From the NCBI GenBank assembly GCA_963753075.1, contig CAVWAR010000002.1:496001-560000 (forward strand): DNA of 64,000 nt, given 5' to 3'. Under the pieces are notes generated by a model. The model was not told the DNA's origin. It made no database searches and was given only the letters and a program-made list of their open reading frames with translations. This document shows, in pieces, positions 44,669 through 53,921 of the stretch. The number at the start of each line of letters is the position of its first letter. Within the stretch, counting starts at the first letter, position 1. The translations under genes and the position numbers were made by a program. This DNA is from Prado023 sp963753075. Lineage in GTDB: Bacteria > Actinomycetota > Actinomycetes > S36-B12 > CAIYMF01.

Positions 44669-45481
44669 CTACCGGCCGGCCAGGGTCTTCACCTGCTGCC
44701 CGACGAGGATCGCCGGCCACCACCACTCGCCGTGCCGTCGCAGGTACCGAGCCTGGGCCCGCCAGGGAAGCCCGGTGGGCGATTGGAGCCGCCGCCACCG
44801 GTCAAGCGGCCCTCCGGGGGGTGAACCCCCGACGGTGTTGCGTGAGCAGGCGCCCACAGCCCCGGGAGCCTGGATGATCGCCACGCCGAGGGCGGATGCC
44901 CGCAGCCCGTAGTCGTCGTCGGCGTAGGCGTGGGGGAACAACCCGTCGATGGGCCCGATCCGCTGCCGGGCCTCCCATGGGATCAGCACCACGTTGCCGT
45001 TGAACGTGTCGGCCCGCTGCGCGATCTCCGCCAGGGGGACCGGGGGGAGGCGCTGAGGATGGGCGCCGGGCCGGAGCCGACCGCCATAGGTCCGCTCCCC
45101 GGTCTCCGGATCGACCGTCGCGCCGACGATGATCGCCTCGGGGTGTTCGGCGGACGCATGCAGCAGGCGGGCGACCGCATCCGAGTCGAGCACCGTGTCG
45201 TCGTTGAGCCACAGCAGGTAGCCCGATCGCGTCTGGACGGCGGCCCTTTCGGCCAGCGCCATGCCCGCGGCCCAGTACAGGCTCCCGGTTCCCGGGATGA
45301 TGGTCGCCTCGGGCCAGACCTCGCGGATGCCCTCCGCGGTTCCGTCATTGCTGCCGTCATCGGTGACGAAGAGCCGGACCTCGGCGTCGACCCCGGCTTG
45401 ATCCCGCAGGGCCGACAGGCACCGCACCGTGGTCTCCCGGCGGTTGTGGCAGGTCATGACGACACCGATCTGAGGGGTCAC
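44669..45481 (-). CDS. Glycosyltransferase family 2
   Basis: A 270-residue GT-A enzyme. IGVVMTCHNRRETTVRCLSAL is the N-terminal nucleotide-binding strand, and VTDDGSNDGT and LLWLNDDTVLDSDAV carry the acidic donor/metal residues (DxD-like NDD). The C-terminal part includes NTVGGS, a pattern of rhamnosyltransferase-type GT2 enzymes. The GTG at 45481 overlaps the dehydrogenase stop by four bases; the reading to 45652 is rejected. The donor is possibly dTDP-rhamnose but no rml genes are in the window. Confidence 0.85.
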   Translation of the reverse strand: MTPQIGVVMTCHNRRETTVRCLSALRDQAGVDAEVRLFVTDDGSNDGTAEGIREVWPEATIIPGTGSLYWAAGMALAERAAVQTRSGYLLWLNDDTVLDSDAVARLLHASAEHPEAIIVGATVDPETGERTYGGRLRPGAHPQRLPPVPLAEIAQRADTFNGNVVLIPWEARQRIGPIDGLFPHAYADDDYGLRASALGVAIIQAPGAVGACSRNTVGGSPPGGPLDRWRRLQSPTGLPWRAQARYLRRHGEWWWPAILVGQQVKTLAGR

Positions 45482-46722
45482 AGGGGAACCGCGCCTGGCA
45501 CTTGGCCGCGTGTGTCGAGAACGGGCACAACTGACGGATCGGGAGCCTGCCGAAGCGCCGAATGGGCCTGGAGCAGGACCAGCAAGTCGACGGACTCGTC
45601 GCGCCATCCGACCTCCAACGACCGGCTGATGGGCGCGCCATCGACGGCCCATGTCTCGACGAAAGGGTCCCAGTACGAGAGCTCCGCGCCGAGGGCGAGC
45701 AGCCCCTTGGCCACGGGCAGGGCCGGCGACTCACGCTGATCGGCGATGTCGGGCTTGTAGGTCACACCCAGAAGCCGAACCCGCGAACCCTTGACGGGCT
45801 TCCCATGCTGGTTGAGCAGGTCCTGAGCCCTGCGCACGACGTAGGCCGGCATCCCGGCGTTGATCTCCTGGGCGAGTTCCACGAACCGGAAGGCCTGACC
45901 GGTGGTGCTTCGGACATGGTGCGACAGGTAGTTCGGGTCGATCGGGATGCAGTGCCCGCCCACGCCCGGTCCAGGGTAGAAGGCCTGGAACCCGAAGGGC
46001 TTCGTGGCAGCCAGCCCAATCGCATCCCAGATGTCGATACCCATCTCGTGGCAGAACTGGGCCATCTCGTTGACCAGCGCGATGTTGACGTGGCGATAGG
46101 TGTTCTCGAGCAGCTTGGCCAGTTCTGCCTCCCTGGTCCCCCGAGCCGGGATGACGTCATCGCACACCCTCTCGTAGAAGGCGCATGCAGCGGCGGTGCT
46201 GGCCTCGTCGACGCCCCCGACAACCTTCGGGGTGTTGCGTAGCCCGTAGGTCGGGTTGCCCGGATCGATGCGCTCAGGCGAGAACGCGAGGTGGAAGTCG
46301 GTGCCGGAACGCAGCCCGCTGCCCTCGAGAACCGGAGCCACGAATTCCTCGGTCGTTCCCGGGTATGTGGTGGATTCGAGGATGACCAGGTCCCCGGGCG
46401 CCAGAGTCGCCGCGATCGTCTTCGCCGCTGACTCGACGTAGGTGAGGTCCGGCCCGCCGCCGGGAGTCAGGGGCGTGGGGACACACACGACGTAGGTGGC
46501 CGCCTCCCGCAGGTCCCTCGGGTCGGTCGTCGGGCGGAATCCGGCGTCCAGCATGGCGCGAACGTCCTCGTCCGCGATGTCATCGACGTGGCTCCTGGCC
46601 GCGTGAAGCGCCTGCACGACGGCCTCGGATCGGTCGAAGCCGATCACGGTCAGGCCCGATCGGCTGGCCTCGAGCGCGAGAGGGAGGCCCACGTAGCCCA
46701 GCCCTATGACTGCGAGTGTCAT
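45478..46722 (-). CDS. UDP-HexNAc-type nucleotide-sugar dehydrogenase (WecC/WbpA class)
   Basis: A 414-residue NAD-dependent dehydrogenase that oxidises C6 of a UDP-sugar to the uronic acid. LAVIGLGYVGLPLALEA binds NAD; the catalytic Cys258 lies in GVGGHCIPIDPNYL. GGHCIP is the pattern of WecC/WbpA enzymes (UDP-ManNAc or UDP-GlcNAc), while UDP-glucose dehydrogenases usually have GGSCFPKD. VTYKPDIADQRESPAL completes the C-terminal domain. The glycan likely contains a HexNAc uronic acid. Coupled to the GT2 gene downstream. Confidence 0.88.
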   Translation of the reverse strand: MTLAVIGLGYVGLPLALEASRSGLTVIGFDRSEAVVQALHAARSHVDDIADEDVRAMLDAGFRPTTDPRDLREAATYVVCVPTPLTPGGGPDLTYVESAAKTIAATLAPGDLVILESTTYPGTTEEFVAPVLEGSGLRSGTDFHLAFSPERIDPGNPTYGLRNTPKVVGGVDEASTAAACAFYERVCDDVIPARGTREAELAKLLENTYRHVNIALVNEMAQFCHEMGIDIWDAIGLAATKPFGFQAFYPGPGVGGHCIPIDPNYLSHHVRSTTGQAFRFVELAQEINAGMPAYVVRRAQDLLNQHGKPVKGSRVRLLGVTYKPDIADQRESPALPVAKGLLALGAELSYWDPFVETWAVDGAPISRSLEVGWRDESVDLLVLLQAHSALRQAPDPSVVPVLDTRGQVPGAVPL

Positions 46723-46745
46723 GCGTTCCCCCTATCCCGGTCCGG

Positions 46746-47883
46746 TCACAGCCCCGCCCGGACGACATCCTCCCACGCAAGGACGCCCTCGACGAAGGCA
46801 TCGATCATGTGGTCGAGCCCGTAGCGGGCGGCCTCCGCGCGGCACCGTGATCCCATCTCGGCAAGGCGCACCGGGTCCGCAAGCAGGTCCGTGATGGCCT
46901 GGGCGTACCCAGCGGCGTCGGTGGTCGCCGCGAGCCGGACGGCGACCTCTGGGGTCAGGTAGTCAGCCTCCGGACCATGGGTGCCGTTCGCGCGGGTCGT
47001 GATCGGCACGCCCGCGACCAGCGAGTCGACGGCGACGAGCCCTACGGAACTCGGGATCGCCATCACGTCGGCCGCTCGCAGTGCCAGGGCCTTCGCGTGC
47101 CCGTCCAGGCGCCCCAGAGCCCGAATGGGTGCGCCGGCTCGCTGCGCCTGCCCAACGTCGTCGAGCTGGTCACCGGCTCCGCCGACCAGCAGGATGAACC
47201 CGGGCAGCCGCTTCTCGGCCTCGACCGCAGACTCGAGCAGGAAGTCGATGCCCTTGGCGCTGTCCACGCCTCCCAGGAACAGCGCCGTGCGACCTGGGGT
47301 CAGGCCCTGCTGTCGGGAGAACGCAGCGGCGTCGTCGGCGCTGACCGAATCGAGGTCGCGGCGCAGGGCCCCGGTGTCGATCGTGTTGTTGAGCACCGAC
47401 ACGCGAGCGGCGGGGAAGCCGTGGGAGATCACATGGTCCGCGCCCGGCTGTGTATAGGCGAAGAACCAGTCACACCGGCGCGTGAGGAACTGCTTGGTCG
47501 CTGCCAGGGCGGGACCTTGAGGGGTCGAGTAGCTGCGCCCATGCCCCCACATGGCCACGCTGGGGCCGTCGAGGGACTTGCGGGCCAGCAGCGGATACGT
47601 CTCGACGTTCTTGATCGCCTGTTCGACGATGACCAGATCGGTGTTGTGCGGAATGCGCCGGAGAGCGACGTCCTTGCCGCGAACCCGCACCCACGTCGTT
47701 GGTGTGGGCATTGCCCAGTCGGCTGCCGTGGCGTCCCTCCGGCCGGCGAGTGATGGGGGCGGTGGACCCTGCGCAACTCGAACGAGTATGTCGTGTTCGC
47801 CGAGGTGCCTTGGCCAACTCGCTGTAGAGGCCCTCTCGGTACGCTTGTACGAAGGGGTGGACGATCAGGAGGCTCGTCTTCAT
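46746..47883 (-). pseudogene. Glycosyltransferase family 4, one frameshift
   Basis: Full-length GT4 (about 379 codons) starting MKTSLLIVHPFVQAYREGLY at 47883. At about 47808 one extra G in an AAGG context shifts the frame; removing it restores ELAKHLGEHDILVRVAQ and then the long open part from 47711. The C-terminal domain carries TALFLGGVDSAKGIDFLLE, ALGRLDGHAKALALRAADV and MAIPSSVGLVAVDSLVAGVP. As read, only the C-terminal 321 residues from an internal ATG (47711) form a continuous frame. The upstream rhamnosyltransferase-like frame runs into this gene without a stop. Confidence 0.75.
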
Positions 47884-48759
47884 CGCTTGATTCCGATTCC
47901 GAGTCTCGGCAGGGCCGAAAGCCCGTGGAGCGGGGATTGCCATTGCCACACGGCGAAGCCTCCTGCGGATGTCACCCTCGGCAAGCAGGGATCGTCCGTA
48001 GCGAGCACCGCACGTGGCGAGGTAGGCGGCTCTCTCCAGGCGCGTCGACTCCCGCACGCCCAGTCCTGCTCGTAGATGGTCTGGCACAACGTCGGCAGAT
48101 CTTGGTATGCCAAAGGCTCGGGAACTGGTGTTGTCTCCGTGGAGTGACATGAACCACTGCGGCTTCTGCGTCCGGAACGCATGGTAGGGGAGAAGCTCGT
48201 CAGTTCGGCTGTGGTCGAAGTGCAGGCCTGTGAGCACCCGGCCATCAGCGCTGACCTCGGCCAGTACGGTCTGGAAGGGTGACTTGGCGTAGGGGCGCTG
48301 TAGGGGGATGCCCACTGACCTGTCCACCATCACGCCATCCGGGAAGTCGATCGCTAGCGGTGGGCTAGCCGTCCGGAGTTCGGCTTTCGTGCTGGCGATG
48401 AAGCCTTTCGAAAAGCCGTCGTCCGAGTCTAGGCGCGCCGTCGCCACCAGCGATCCGGGACTTGTCCGCTCAAGTATCGGAGCCTCAATGGCTTCCGGCG
48501 AGAGGCGGCCGTGAACGGGCACGACCACGAACTTGATTCGCCCGCCGACGACCGGCTCCAAGAGGCGAGCTTCCTGGTCTGCGAGGGAAGCATCGACGTA
48601 CACGAGCCAGAGGAAGTCGTTGTCACTCTGGGCTGCCAAGGATGGGACGGTGATTCCGTGAAGGTGGGTTCGTCGCCTCGCGACCGATTCAGATTCAGGA
48701 GGTGAATCCGACCACAGCGCTAGGGCCCATCGTGTCTGAACGAAGTATTTGAGAGCCAC
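47470..48759 (-). CDS. Rhamnosyltransferase-like protein, reading into next gene
   Basis: From GTG 48759 (GGAAGAG upstream). Residues 1-285 match the putative rhamnosyltransferase family: VALKYFVQTRWAL, HGITVPSLAAQSDNDFLWLV, VATARLDSDDGFSKGF (acidic donor site) and WFMSLHGDNTSS. No stop codon separates it from the next gene: the frame passes through MKTSLLIVHP of the GT4 and, after the frameshift there, continues as an arginine-rich tail to 47470. The original protein may have been a two-domain fusion, or its own stop was lost. The last about 110 residues are unlikely to be native. Confidence 0.68.
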   Translation of the reverse strand: MALKYFVQTRWALALWSDSPPESESVARRRTHLHGITVPSLAAQSDNDFLWLVYVDASLADQEARLLEPVVGGRIKFVVVPVHGRLSPEAIEAPILERTSPGSLVATARLDSDDGFSKGFIASTKAELRTASPPLAIDFPDGVMVDRSVGIPLQRPYAKSPFQTVLAEVSADGRVLTGLHFDHSRTDELLPYHAFRTQKPQWFMSLHGDNTSSRAFGIPRSADVVPDHLRAGLGVRESTRLERAAYLATCGARYGRSLLAEGDIRRRLRRVAMAIPAPRAFGPAETRNRNQAMKTSLLIVHPFVQAYREGLYSELAKAPRRTRHTRSSCAGSTAPITRRPEGRHGSRLGNAHTNDVGAGSRQGRRSPAHSAQHRSGHRRTGDQERRDVSAAGPQVPRRPQRGHVGAWAQLLDPSRSRPGSDQAVPHAPV

Positions 48760-48820
48760 AATCTCTTCCGGGTTCTTGAGGATTGGCGGGAGCCGGTCCT
48801 GGGCAATGGTGACTCGGTCG

Positions 48821-49205
48821 TCAGTACGCCCACTCCCCCGCGAACCACGACCTTGACCGTGCGCATCAGGGTCAGCACGTCGCTGGCCAGTGTCGTGTTC
48901 TCCACGCGTCGCAGGCCCAGCAGCACGGTCTGCTCCCAGTCGAGGTCCGAGCGGCCCGAGACCTGCCGCAGCCCGGTCATCCCGGGCTCGGCCAGCGGCC
49001 GGACGGTCGGCCAGCATCATAGCGTTCCACGTCGTCCAGCGGGTGCGGCCGGAGGCTGACCAGGCTCATCTCGCCCGTGAGATCGTCCACCAGCTGGGGC
49101 GGCTCGTCGATCGAGTACCTGCGCAGCCAGTGCTCGGTCCTCGTGATCCGCGGGTCGTCGGCCATCCTGAAGGTGGCGCTCTGGTCGTCGGGCGCGTCCA
49201 CGTCG
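48821..49205 (-). pseudogene. Remnant of sugar transferase 3' end, copy 2
   Basis: A 385-bp block corresponding end to end with 51126-51510, the last 128 codons of the initiating sugar transferase, including its stop. It codes DDQSATFRMADDPRITRT, then SIDEPPQLV, GEMSLVSLRPHPLDDVERYD, a frameshift, and TGLRQVSGRSDLDWEQ. Many substitutions separate it from the intact gene (roughly one residue in five), so it is not a fresh duplication. It cannot make a working enzyme because membrane and donor-binding parts are absent. Confidence 0.85.
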
Positions 49206-49242
49206 CCGCGCAGGGACGCCCGCTGGCTCTAGCGTCTGCGCG

Positions 49243-50626
49243 CTAGATGAGTCCCGCACGCCGCTGAAGCAGTGGATTCGGGCTCTGCTCAGCACGTGCT
49301 GCGCCTCTGACCAGGGCAGACGCACCGGGCGCAGAACGACGGCGTCCTCCCCGCTCCGGTTCGCGGAGCGATGGAAGGTGTGGGCGAGGGCGGTTCTCAC
49401 GGCCGTCCCCCCTGCGATTCGACGGCCGCTCCTCCAGAAGGCGGCGGTAGAGGTCGACCATCTCATCGCCGCGGCGGCTCCAACTGTGGTCACGGGCGAA
49501 GCCGTAGGCAGCCTCCGAGCGCGAACTCCAGTCCGGATCGGGGTCGGTGGCGGCCGCAACCATCCCATCGGCCAGCGCTTCGACGAACTGCCCGCCGCTG
49601 GACACCGGGCGCGACCACCCGGCTTCGTGGGGCAACCATGTACGTAGGCCATCGACACCACGGTGAGACGCCCAGACCGTCGGTGTTGCGCGCTCGGCGG
49701 CCTCAAGGGCAACTCCCCCGAAGGCGTCTCGAAGGCTTGAGAACACAAGCGCTCGTGCATGACCGATCGCACCCAGAACAGCATCGTGGGGGATTGCGCC
49801 CGCAATCTCGATGCGTTGCTCAAGGCCGTTGCGCTTCACTGCCCGCTCAACGTTGCCACGTTCGGGACCATCGCCGATCAGGATGAGACGCTCGTCGGAG
49901 GGCAGGCGGGGAAGCGCCCGGGCGAAGGCTTCGACGGCCAGCTCGCATCCCTTGCGCGGCATCATCCGTCCAACCCAGACAAGGTGGCGTCGGTGCTGGA
50001 CGCCAACCACGGCGTCAGGCCGTGCCGGGTGGGCGCCATCCGCCATGAACATCGTCACAGGCCTGCCGAGGGCCTTGGCCCGACGTGCGGTGGAGGCGTC
50101 CACAGCAAGCACGTGATCGGCCGCCGTGATGGCCGCGTCGGCGGAGACTGGAGGTCGCGGGTACCTCGTCAGCGCTCGTCTGGCCCACTCCAAGCCGCAC
50201 GTCAGCGGGCCCAGATGGCGCGCGGCCCAGAGGGGCGCAGGGCGCGACACGCCGACGGGTCCGAGGACTCGCAGGCCGGGCGCCTCCCCGAGGTCCGTGC
50301 CCCAGTAGGGCGTTGCAAGGGTCACCTGGTGGCTGATGTCGGCTCGAAGCTCTCGGAGAACGCTGCCCAGGGCGACGTGCGCGCTGGCGTAGCCCTTGTA
50401 GTACGAGGGCACAGGCAGTTGCTGCTGACCATGGGGAATGGTCGTCGGGCTCTCGAGCTGGACGTTGGCAGGCAGCCGGGCGTCGTCACGGAGTCTGGCT
50501 GCAGCGTAGGGGGTGACGACCGCGGTGACCCGGAGTGACTCTCTGGGCAATCTGCTCGAGCCAGTTCCAGCCGTTGCCCGGTTCGCTCCCCCAGCCAGGT
50601 TCGATCGTAAGAAAGCTCGCCGCCAC
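49243..50626 (-). pseudogene. Glycosyltransferase family 4, N-terminal frameshift
   Basis: GT4 gene between two sugar-transferase remnants. The N-terminus AASFLTIEPGWGSEPGNGW, read from about GTG 50626, is in one frame. Near 50535, within AGAGAG, the frame changes and continues as LRVTAVVTPYAAARLRD. The C-terminal domain is whole: LVWVGRMMPRKGCELAVEAF, LILIGDGPERGNVERAV, RALVFSSLRDAFGGVALEAA. After LYRRLLEERP the frame continues about 50 residues in an Arg-rich stretch, so the native stop is probably lost. As it stands, translation from the original start would fail. Confidence 0.72.
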
Positions 50627-50668
50627 ATGACATGCCAGACGATCTGGGGCCGAATCGACCGTCCCCAC

Positions 50669-50753
50669 TCAGTACGCCCCGTTCCCAGCGACGAGGACTT
50701 GGACGGTTCGCGTCGGGATCAACCGGTCGCTGGCCAGCGTGCCGTTCTCCACG
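50669..50753 (-). pseudogene. Remnant of sugar transferase 3' end, copy 3
   Basis: An 85-bp block matching 51126-51210 of the intact gene, including the stop. It codes VENGTLASD, then RTVQVLVAGNGAY (intact gene: VENWSLASD, RTVKVVVAGNGAY). Beyond 50753 similarity stops abruptly, and the frame continues 20-30 residues without similarity. Confidence 0.75.
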
Positions 50754-50841
50754 CAACGCCGGTTCGCTCGCGAAACTGGCAGGGCCCCCGTCTGCCGCAG
50801 GGCGACGACGATCTCCAACTGGTCGGCGATCTGGGTTCGCA

Positions 50842-51126
50842 TCACAGGGCAGCCTGGCGGAGCAGTTGCATGCACGAGCGCGCGATCCCGTCGCCTCGAC
50901 CGTCCCAACTGTGCTGGACGACAGACGAGTAGGCCCACCTTGAGCGCGCCTGCCAGCCGTGGTCCGGTTCGGTCGAGGATCCGACCATGCCCTGCCAGAG
51001 AGGTCCCACGACCGCAACCATTTCGGCCTCCCAGGGAGGAGCCGATGAGCTACGGAAGTTGTCTTCCGATTCGGCGGGCTGGTTGTGGCCGGCCAAGGGC
51101 GCCCGGAGCTTCCTCGCCGGCTCCAT
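50842..51126 (-). pseudogene. Probable C-terminal remnant of a GT4 gene
   Basis: A 94-codon frame whose ATG overlaps the stop of the intact sugar transferase (TGATG). Its second half, DHGWQARSRWAYSSVVQHSW and then DGRGDGIARSCMQLLRQ, resembles the last residues of the neighbouring GT4 (DPDWSSRSEAAYGFARDHSW, RRGDEMVDLYRRLLEE). It looks like a GT4 tail brought next to the transferase. Could be a spurious frame; the similarity is judged by eye. Confidence 0.4.
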
Positions 51127-52580
51127 CAGTACGCCCCGTTCCCCGCGACGACGACCTTGACCGTCCGCATCAGGATCAGCACGTCGCTGGCCAGTGACCA
51201 GTTCTCCACGTAGTACAGGTCCAGCCGCACGGCCTGCTCCCAGTCGAGGTCCGAGCGGCCCGAGACCTGCCACAGCCCGGTCATCCCGGGCTTGGCCAGC
51301 AGCCGACGGGTCGCCACGTCGTCGTAGCGCTCCACGTCGTCCAGCGGGTGCGGCCGGGGGCCGACCAGGCTCATCTCGCCCTTGAACACGTTCACCAGTT
51401 GGGGCAGCTCGTCGATCGAGTACTTGCGCAGCCAGCGCCCGGTCCTCGTGATCCGCGGGTCGTCAGCCATCTTGAAGGTCGCGCTCTGGTCGTCGGGCGC
51501 GTCCACGTCGGAATCTGCCGCTTCCTGCTCCGCGGCCGCACGAAGGGCCGCGCGCTCGGCGTCCGCCCCGGTGTACATGGTCCGGAACTTCCAGCACTCG
51601 AAGGTCTCCGACTGAACGCCCGCGCGGGTCTGCGTGAAGATCGCCGGACCGGGGGAGCCCCGTCGGATCAGCAATCCGACAAGCAGCATCGGCAGGCCCA
51701 GCACGAGCAGTCCGAGACTCGCTCCGATGAGGTCGACCGCACGCTTGACCACGCGGGCGGGGCCTGAGAACCGGGGCATGTCGACACGCACGAAGGCCAG
51801 CCCCTCGACCGGCTCCACGCTCAATCGTGGACCAGCGATCTCCACCAGGGACGGACTGACCAGCAGGGAGAGGTCGGAATCCTCCATGGCCCAGCCCAAT
51901 CGGCGGGTCCAGCGTGTGTCCTCGGTTCCCAGTGGCGCGTAGACGATCGTGTCGGCGTGGACGGCGAGGGCCCGCTCGATGATCTCGGAGGGGTGGGGCT
52001 CGGCGCCCTTGAGGTGCCAGGCCCCGACAATGCGGAACCGAGCGTCGGCCGAGCGGAAGCTGGACCGGATCTGCTCGTCGCGTTGGGGAGCCGCGATCAC
52101 GAAGACCCGGTGAAGCGGATTGCCGTGGCCCATCCAGCGGTGCAGCCGAACGCGCATGATGTGCCGCTCCACGAGCAGCGCGACCGTGCCGATGACCATG
52201 GAACCGAGGAGGAACCAGCGGGCTCGAGGGTTGTTGGTCGCGTAGGCCAGGGCCATGACGATCACGGCTGTCCACGCGCTGGCGGTCACGACCCGCCGGT
52301 ACTCCTCCATCCCCTGACCGAGGATGGTTGTGGCTGCGGCCTGCTTCTGCCACAGCACGATCGGCCACACGACCAACAGTGCCAGGGCCAGGAACTCGCG
52401 TGGACCGTCCGTCGGCAGGGGTCCTCCCGCTCCCCACCCTTGAATCAGCACGAAGACGATGCTGGCCAGGATCACGAGGACGTCGACTGCATGGATCGTC
52501 CGCTGCAGTCGGATCATGTACGGCTGGGCGACCCAGGAGTCCCTGTGCAGCAGGCTGTGGGCGAGCGGCGGTGCCGTCAT
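51126..52580 (-). CDS. Initiating polyprenyl-phosphate sugar transferase (WbaP/CpsE type)
   Basis: A 484-residue membrane enzyme that loads the first sugar-1-phosphate onto undecaprenyl phosphate. Four N-terminal membrane segments (residues about 25-150) and a Rossmann-like middle domain (HRVFVIAAPQRDEQIR) precede the catalytic domain: VVKRAVDLIGASLGLLVLG (membrane hairpin), SPGPAIFTQTRAG, FECWKFRTMY, ITRTGRWLRKYSIDELPQLV, GEMSLVGPRPH and PGMTGLWQVSGRSDLDW. All core motifs are intact. The ATG overlaps the uxs stop (ATGA). Its last 385 bp recur, degraded, at 48.8 kb and the last 85 bp at 50.7 kb. Confidence 0.93.
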   Translation of the reverse strand: MTAPPLAHSLLHRDSWVAQPYMIRLQRTIHAVDVLVILASIVFVLIQGWGAGGPLPTDGPREFLALALLVVWPIVLWQKQAAATTILGQGMEEYRRVVTASAWTAVIVMALAYATNNPRARWFLLGSMVIGTVALLVERHIMRVRLHRWMGHGNPLHRVFVIAAPQRDEQIRSSFRSADARFRIVGAWHLKGAEPHPSEIIERALAVHADTIVYAPLGTEDTRWTRRLGWAMEDSDLSLLVSPSLVEIAGPRLSVEPVEGLAFVRVDMPRFSGPARVVKRAVDLIGASLGLLVLGLPMLLVGLLIRRGSPGPAIFTQTRAGVQSETFECWKFRTMYTGADAERAALRAAAEQEAADSDVDAPDDQSATFKMADDPRITRTGRWLRKYSIDELPQLVNVFKGEMSLVGPRPHPLDDVERYDDVATRRLLAKPGMTGLWQVSGRSDLDWEQAVRLDLYYVENWSLASDVLILMRTVKVVVAGNGAY

Positions 52581-53626
52581 CGGGGCCCTGCCGAGGTCTC
52601 GTGGCGATCCAGATCATCGCGGATGCCGATCGCCTCAGGCGGGTAGGTGCGTCGGAACCACTCGACGGTCTGGGCCATGCCGACCTCGAGAGGGACTTCG
52701 GGCCGCCAATCCAGCGTTGCCGCGGCCAGCGTGATGTCGGGTCGGCGCTGCCGCGGGTCGTCTGCGGGCAGGCGGAGGTACTGCACGGCCTGGGTCCGGT
52801 CCACCAGGCCCTGGATGCGCTCGGCCAGCTCGCCCACGCTGATCTCGTGCGGGTTGCCAACGTTGATCGGTCCGGTTACCTCGTGGGGTGAGCCCATCAT
52901 CCGGATCAGTGCCTCCACGGTGTCGTCGACGTAGCAGAAGCTGCGGGTCTGCTCGCCGGTGCCGTAGACCGTCAGGGCCTGTCCGCCGAGGGCCTGCATG
53001 ATGAAGTTGCTCACCACCCGGCCGTCGTCGGGCTGCATCCGGGGGCCGTAGGTGTTGAACAGCCGGACGACCTTGACGTCGAGGTCGTGCTGGCGGCGGT
53101 AGTCGAAGAACAGCGTCTCGGCGCAGCGCTTGCCCTCGTCGTAGCAGGAGCGGGGGCCGATCGGGTTCACGTTGCCCCAGTAGTCCTCAGTCTGCGGGTG
53201 CACGCTCGGGTCGCCGTAGATCTCGGAGGTCGAGGTGAGCAGGATCCTGGCCCTGAGTCTCTTGGCCAGGCCGAGCATGTTGATGCTGCCGTGGACGCTG
53301 GTCTTGGTGGTCTGTACCGGGTCGCGCTGGTAGTGGATCGGCGAGGCCGGGCACGCCAGGTGGTAGATCTCGTCGACCTCCACCTACAGCGGGAACGTCA
53401 CGTCGTGGCGCATGAGCTCGAAGCGGGGGTGGCCCAGCAGGTGCTCGATGTTGGCCTTGGTGGTCGAGTAGAAGTTGTCGACGCAGAGCACCTCGTGACC
53501 GGCATCCAGGAGACGCTCGCAGAGGTGGGAGCCGATGAATCCCGCCCCGCCGGTGACCATGCTCCGCACGGTTCTCTGGGAGTGGGCCGGCTTCAGCGGG
53601 CGCGATGTGCCTGCGTCTGTGCGCAT
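52577..53626 (-). pseudogene. uxs: UDP-xylose synthase interrupted by an in-frame TAG
   Basis: UDP-glucuronate decarboxylase, about 349 codons. NAD loop VTGGAGFIGSHLCERLL; CVDNFYSTTKANIEHL; then RHDVTFPL, TAG at 53384-53386, and VEVDEIYHLACPASPIHYQ. The family reads PLYVEVDEIY here, so TAG replaces a Tyr codon by one base (TAC to TAG); the frame does not change. Later motifs TSTSEIYGDP, RSCYDEGKRCAE (YxxxK), NTYGPRMQ are intact. Either a nonsense mutation or a base error. A GTG/ATG restart after the TAG would lack the cofactor site. Product UDP-xylose (and intermediates) would feed the locus. Confidence 0.88.
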
Positions 53627-53921
53627 CAGTCCCCCATCTACAGTCCCAGGGGTGCTCGCCCTCCGGCGTCAAGCGCGATGATAGTACAGCCTCCCAGTCG
53701 TATTGCATTATCGCTCCATTGCACTCCGATTTCGCGCATGGCGCCGGCCTGTGCGGGCCGGTACGGGTTGGCTAGGGGAGACGTGGAACAGCCGCAGGTG
53801 ATGGGACAGGGCCGGGACGTGCAATCGCGTCACGGTCGATGGGCGGTCCCGCTGATCGGCGTGGCTGGTGGCCGTTGCTCTGGAGACCCAGACCATGTGA
53901 GACCTGCCCCTGTTCGTTGAG
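53627..53921 (-). promoter_or_regulatory. Intergenic region with candidate promoter for uxs
   Basis: About 295 bases with no accepted gene. The part 53676-53720 is AT-richer than its surroundings and on the minus strand holds TACTAT (53696-53691), a good -10 element, with no clear -35. It could drive uxs and the sugar transferase. The rest (53721-53921) shows only shadow frames. Confidence 0.35.

Noticed and set aside
50525..50545. AGAGAG at the GT4 frameshift as a phase-variation tract
   Set aside because: Three dinucleotide units are too short for frequent slippage; treated as decay or error.
53384..53386. TAG in uxs as a recoded codon or pyrrolysine
   Set aside because: No sign of recoding elements, and a one-base change from TAC is simpler.
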